Assembly: GCA_034722035.1 (NCBI GenBank)
Contig: JAYENK010000044.1
Coordinates: 1 to 8,042, forward strand
DNA length: 8,042 nucleotides
Source of the DNA: JAYENK01 sp034722035
GTDB lineage: Bacteria > Patescibacteriota > Patescibacteriia > Patescibacteriales > UBA12075
Direction: 5' to 3'
Below, piece after piece: positions 7,005 through 8,042 of the stretch. The first letter of the stretch is position 1. Each line of letters starts with the position of its first letter. Made by a program: the position numbers and the translations under genes. The notes beneath the pieces are model-generated. The model was not told the DNA's origin. It was given only the letters and a program-made list of their open reading frames with translations, and did no database searches.

Positions 7005-7961
7005 CTACTTTTTATATGAATTATATGTAACTTGCAAATTTTCATCCAATTTATCCTTAATTTTACCAAGTAATCTATGCATTTTGGAAATATCCGGACT
7101 ACGATAACGAATTTCATATTTTCTTTCCGGTAAAAATTTAAGTTTTAATTTTTTACCACTAACTCTAATTAAACGTTCCGCTAAATCAACAATAGCTGTT
7201 TGCCTGCCAACGCCAATATTAATAATTTCTCCATCTGTTTTTTTGTTCAAAAGAGCTTTGATTGCTAAATCTATATTATCATCTATATATATAAAATCAC
7301 GCGTCTGAAAACCATCACCCATAATAGTGGGAGCTTCATTTTTCATTATTTGTTTAATAAATATTCCAACCACAAAACCGTAAGCGCTTGATTCTTGTCT
7401 GGGGCCAAATACATTAAAAAATCGCAGCGAACAAGTTGGTAAATCGAATTTATCATTATATATTTTCATAATCCTTTCCCCGATTATTTTTACCAAGGCG
7501 TAAAGATGAGTATTTTCTGAATGCGACATACCGTTATTTTCTCTTAAAGGTAATTCGGCGCTATCGCCATAAGCCTCGGAAGAAGAAGAAAAAACAATCT
7601 TTTTTACACCTTGCTCTTTGGCTAAACGACAAATCTCGCGAATACCGCGTATATCGTCCATAACCAAAAGAGGATTTTCTTCAACTCGTTTTACCCCAAG
7701 GATAGCAGCGTAGTGAAAAACATAATCAAATTTATGATTGTTAAATAAATTTTTTAAATCATCGATATTATTTGCATCTCCTTCTATTAAAATAAATTTA
7801 TCATTATCCACTAAATGTAAAATATTTTCTTTTTTTCCGGTAAAAAAATTATCAAAACAAATTACATGAACCCCAAGTTCAATTAATTTTTCACATAAAT
7901 GCGAGCCAATAAATCCAGCACCGCCGGTAATAAGAATTTTTTTATTTTTTAATTCTTTCAT
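7005..7961 (-). CDS. NAD-dependent nucleotide-sugar epimerase/dehydratase (extended SDR)
   Basis: A 318-residue cytoplasmic extended short-chain dehydrogenase, probably acting on a UDP- or dTDP-linked sugar (4-epimerase, 4,6-dehydratase or decarboxylase type). The NAD-binding loop is TGGAGFIGSH, with glycines G13, G16 and G19. D37 in ICFDN is the expected contact to the adenosine ribose and favours NAD over NADP. The catalytic residues are the serines in FSSSSEAYG (124-132) and the YxxxK pair Y154/K158 (YALVK). FFNVFGPRQ (181-189), GDGFQTRDFIYIDD (215-228) and INIGVG (247-252) are substrate-domain signatures of UDP-glucose 4-epimerase-like enzymes. The C-terminus, after RYRSPDISK, is short and lysine-rich and lacks the usual closing GL-T-WY pattern, so the exact reaction is uncertain. 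It is the first gene of the visible operon and supplies the donor sugar for the glycosyltransferases behind it. The ATG at 7961 fits the family start. Confidence 0.93.
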   Translation of the reverse strand: MKELKNKKILITGGAGFIGSHLCEKLIELGVHVICFDNFFTGKKENILHLVDNDKFILIEGDANNIDDLKNLFNNHKFDYVFHYAAILGVKRVEENPLLVMDDIRGIREICRLAKEQGVKKIVFSSSSEAYGDSAELPLRENNGMSHSENTHLYALVKIIGERIMKIYNDKFDLPTCSLRFFNVFGPRQESSAYGFVVGIFIKQIMKNEAPTIMGDGFQTRDFIYIDDNIDLAIKALLNKKTDGEIINIGVGRQTAIVDLAERLIRVSGKKLKLKFLPERKYEIRYRSPDISKMHRLLGKIKDKLDENLQVTYNSYKK

Positions 7962-8014
7962 AAATTATTAAATCTTAATTTTTTAAAAACAATAAAACAC
8001 AAAAATAACTCCAT
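7958..8014 (-). other. Possible 18-codon leader ORF ending on the epimerase start
   Basis: An ATG at 8014 opens a frame encoding MELFLCFIVFKKLRFNNL, whose TGA overlaps the epimerase ATG (ATGA), the same junction type used twice further down the operon. It lies just downstream of the candidate -10 box. No Shine-Dalgarno is visible, and in DNA this AT-rich an 18-codon frame is easily produced by chance, so this is tentative. It could be a leader peptide coupling translation of the epimerase, or nothing. Confidence 0.2.
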
Positions 8015-8028
8015 TTTTCTAAAACAGA

Positions 8029-8034
8029 ATTATA
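8029..8034 (-). promoter_or_regulatory. Candidate sigma-70 -10 box (TATAAT) ahead of the glycan operon
   Basis: On the minus strand, a perfect TATAAT lies 67 nt before the epimerase ATG. Transcription would start near 8022, leaving a 5' leader of about 60 nt. A -35 box at normal spacing would fall outside the right edge, so the promoter cannot be completed from this window. TATAAT occurs by chance in AT-rich DNA, but this one sits upstream of the first gene of a compact operon. Confidence 0.35.
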
Positions 8035-8042
8035 TTAAAATT

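Noticed and set aside
1..8042. CRISPR arrays, tRNA or rRNA genes, insertion sequences, toxin-antitoxin or defence genes
   Set aside because: Apart from the 103-nt spacer and about 80 nt at the right edge, the window is filled by the genes listed. No spaced repeats, terminal inverted repeats, transposase motifs or tRNA-like cloverleafs were seen.

Overview
All recognisable genes lie on the minus strand, so transcription runs from high to low coordinates. The window suggests a low-GC member of the Patescibacteria (Candidate Phyla Radiation), most likely from the Parcubacteria-like groups. Three things support this: a small protein of a type I associate with that lineage, an A/T-rich and lysine/asparagine-rich coding style, and start codons that mostly lack Shine-Dalgarno sequences. 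TGA ends at least five genes and is not read through, so recoded-TGA lineages (Mollicutes, Gracilibacteria/Absconditabacteria) are unlikely. The taxonomic call is an inference; no marker gene here settles it.

In order of transcription, a tightly packed surface-glycan cassette comes first. It holds an NAD-dependent nucleotide-sugar epimerase/dehydratase (7961-7005), a GT4 glycosyltransferase (6995-5886), a class I SAM-dependent methyltransferase (5883-4948), a GtrA-like four-helix membrane domain fused to a GT4 glycosyltransferase (4929-3337), a third GT4 glycosyltransferase (3340-2252), and a small conserved hypothetical protein (2255-1887). The gaps are about 9, 2 and 18 nt, followed by two 4-nt ATGA overlaps, which fits one polycistronic unit with translational coupling. 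A perfect TATAAT box lies about 70 nt before the epimerase, at the right edge.

A 103-nt spacer (1784-1886) follows. It holds a 7-bp-stem hairpin and a run of imperfect 7-nt tandem repeats that abuts the start of the next gene. That gene is dnaG, replicative primase (1783 to beyond position 1). Its zinc-binding and TOPRIM catalytic residues are intact, and only the extreme C-terminus is missing.

A plausible combined role is as follows: the epimerase makes a nucleotide sugar, the GT4 enzymes transfer sugars to a lipid- or protein-linked acceptor, the methyltransferase modifies the glycan or carrier, and the GtrA domain moves or positions a polyprenyl-linked sugar at the membrane. No Wzx/Wzy, ABC exporter or priming transferase is visible, so this is only part of a pathway. 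The most unusual items are the GtrA-GT4 fusion, with a dnaX-type slippery heptamer exactly at the domain junction, and the repeat/hairpin spacer before dnaG.
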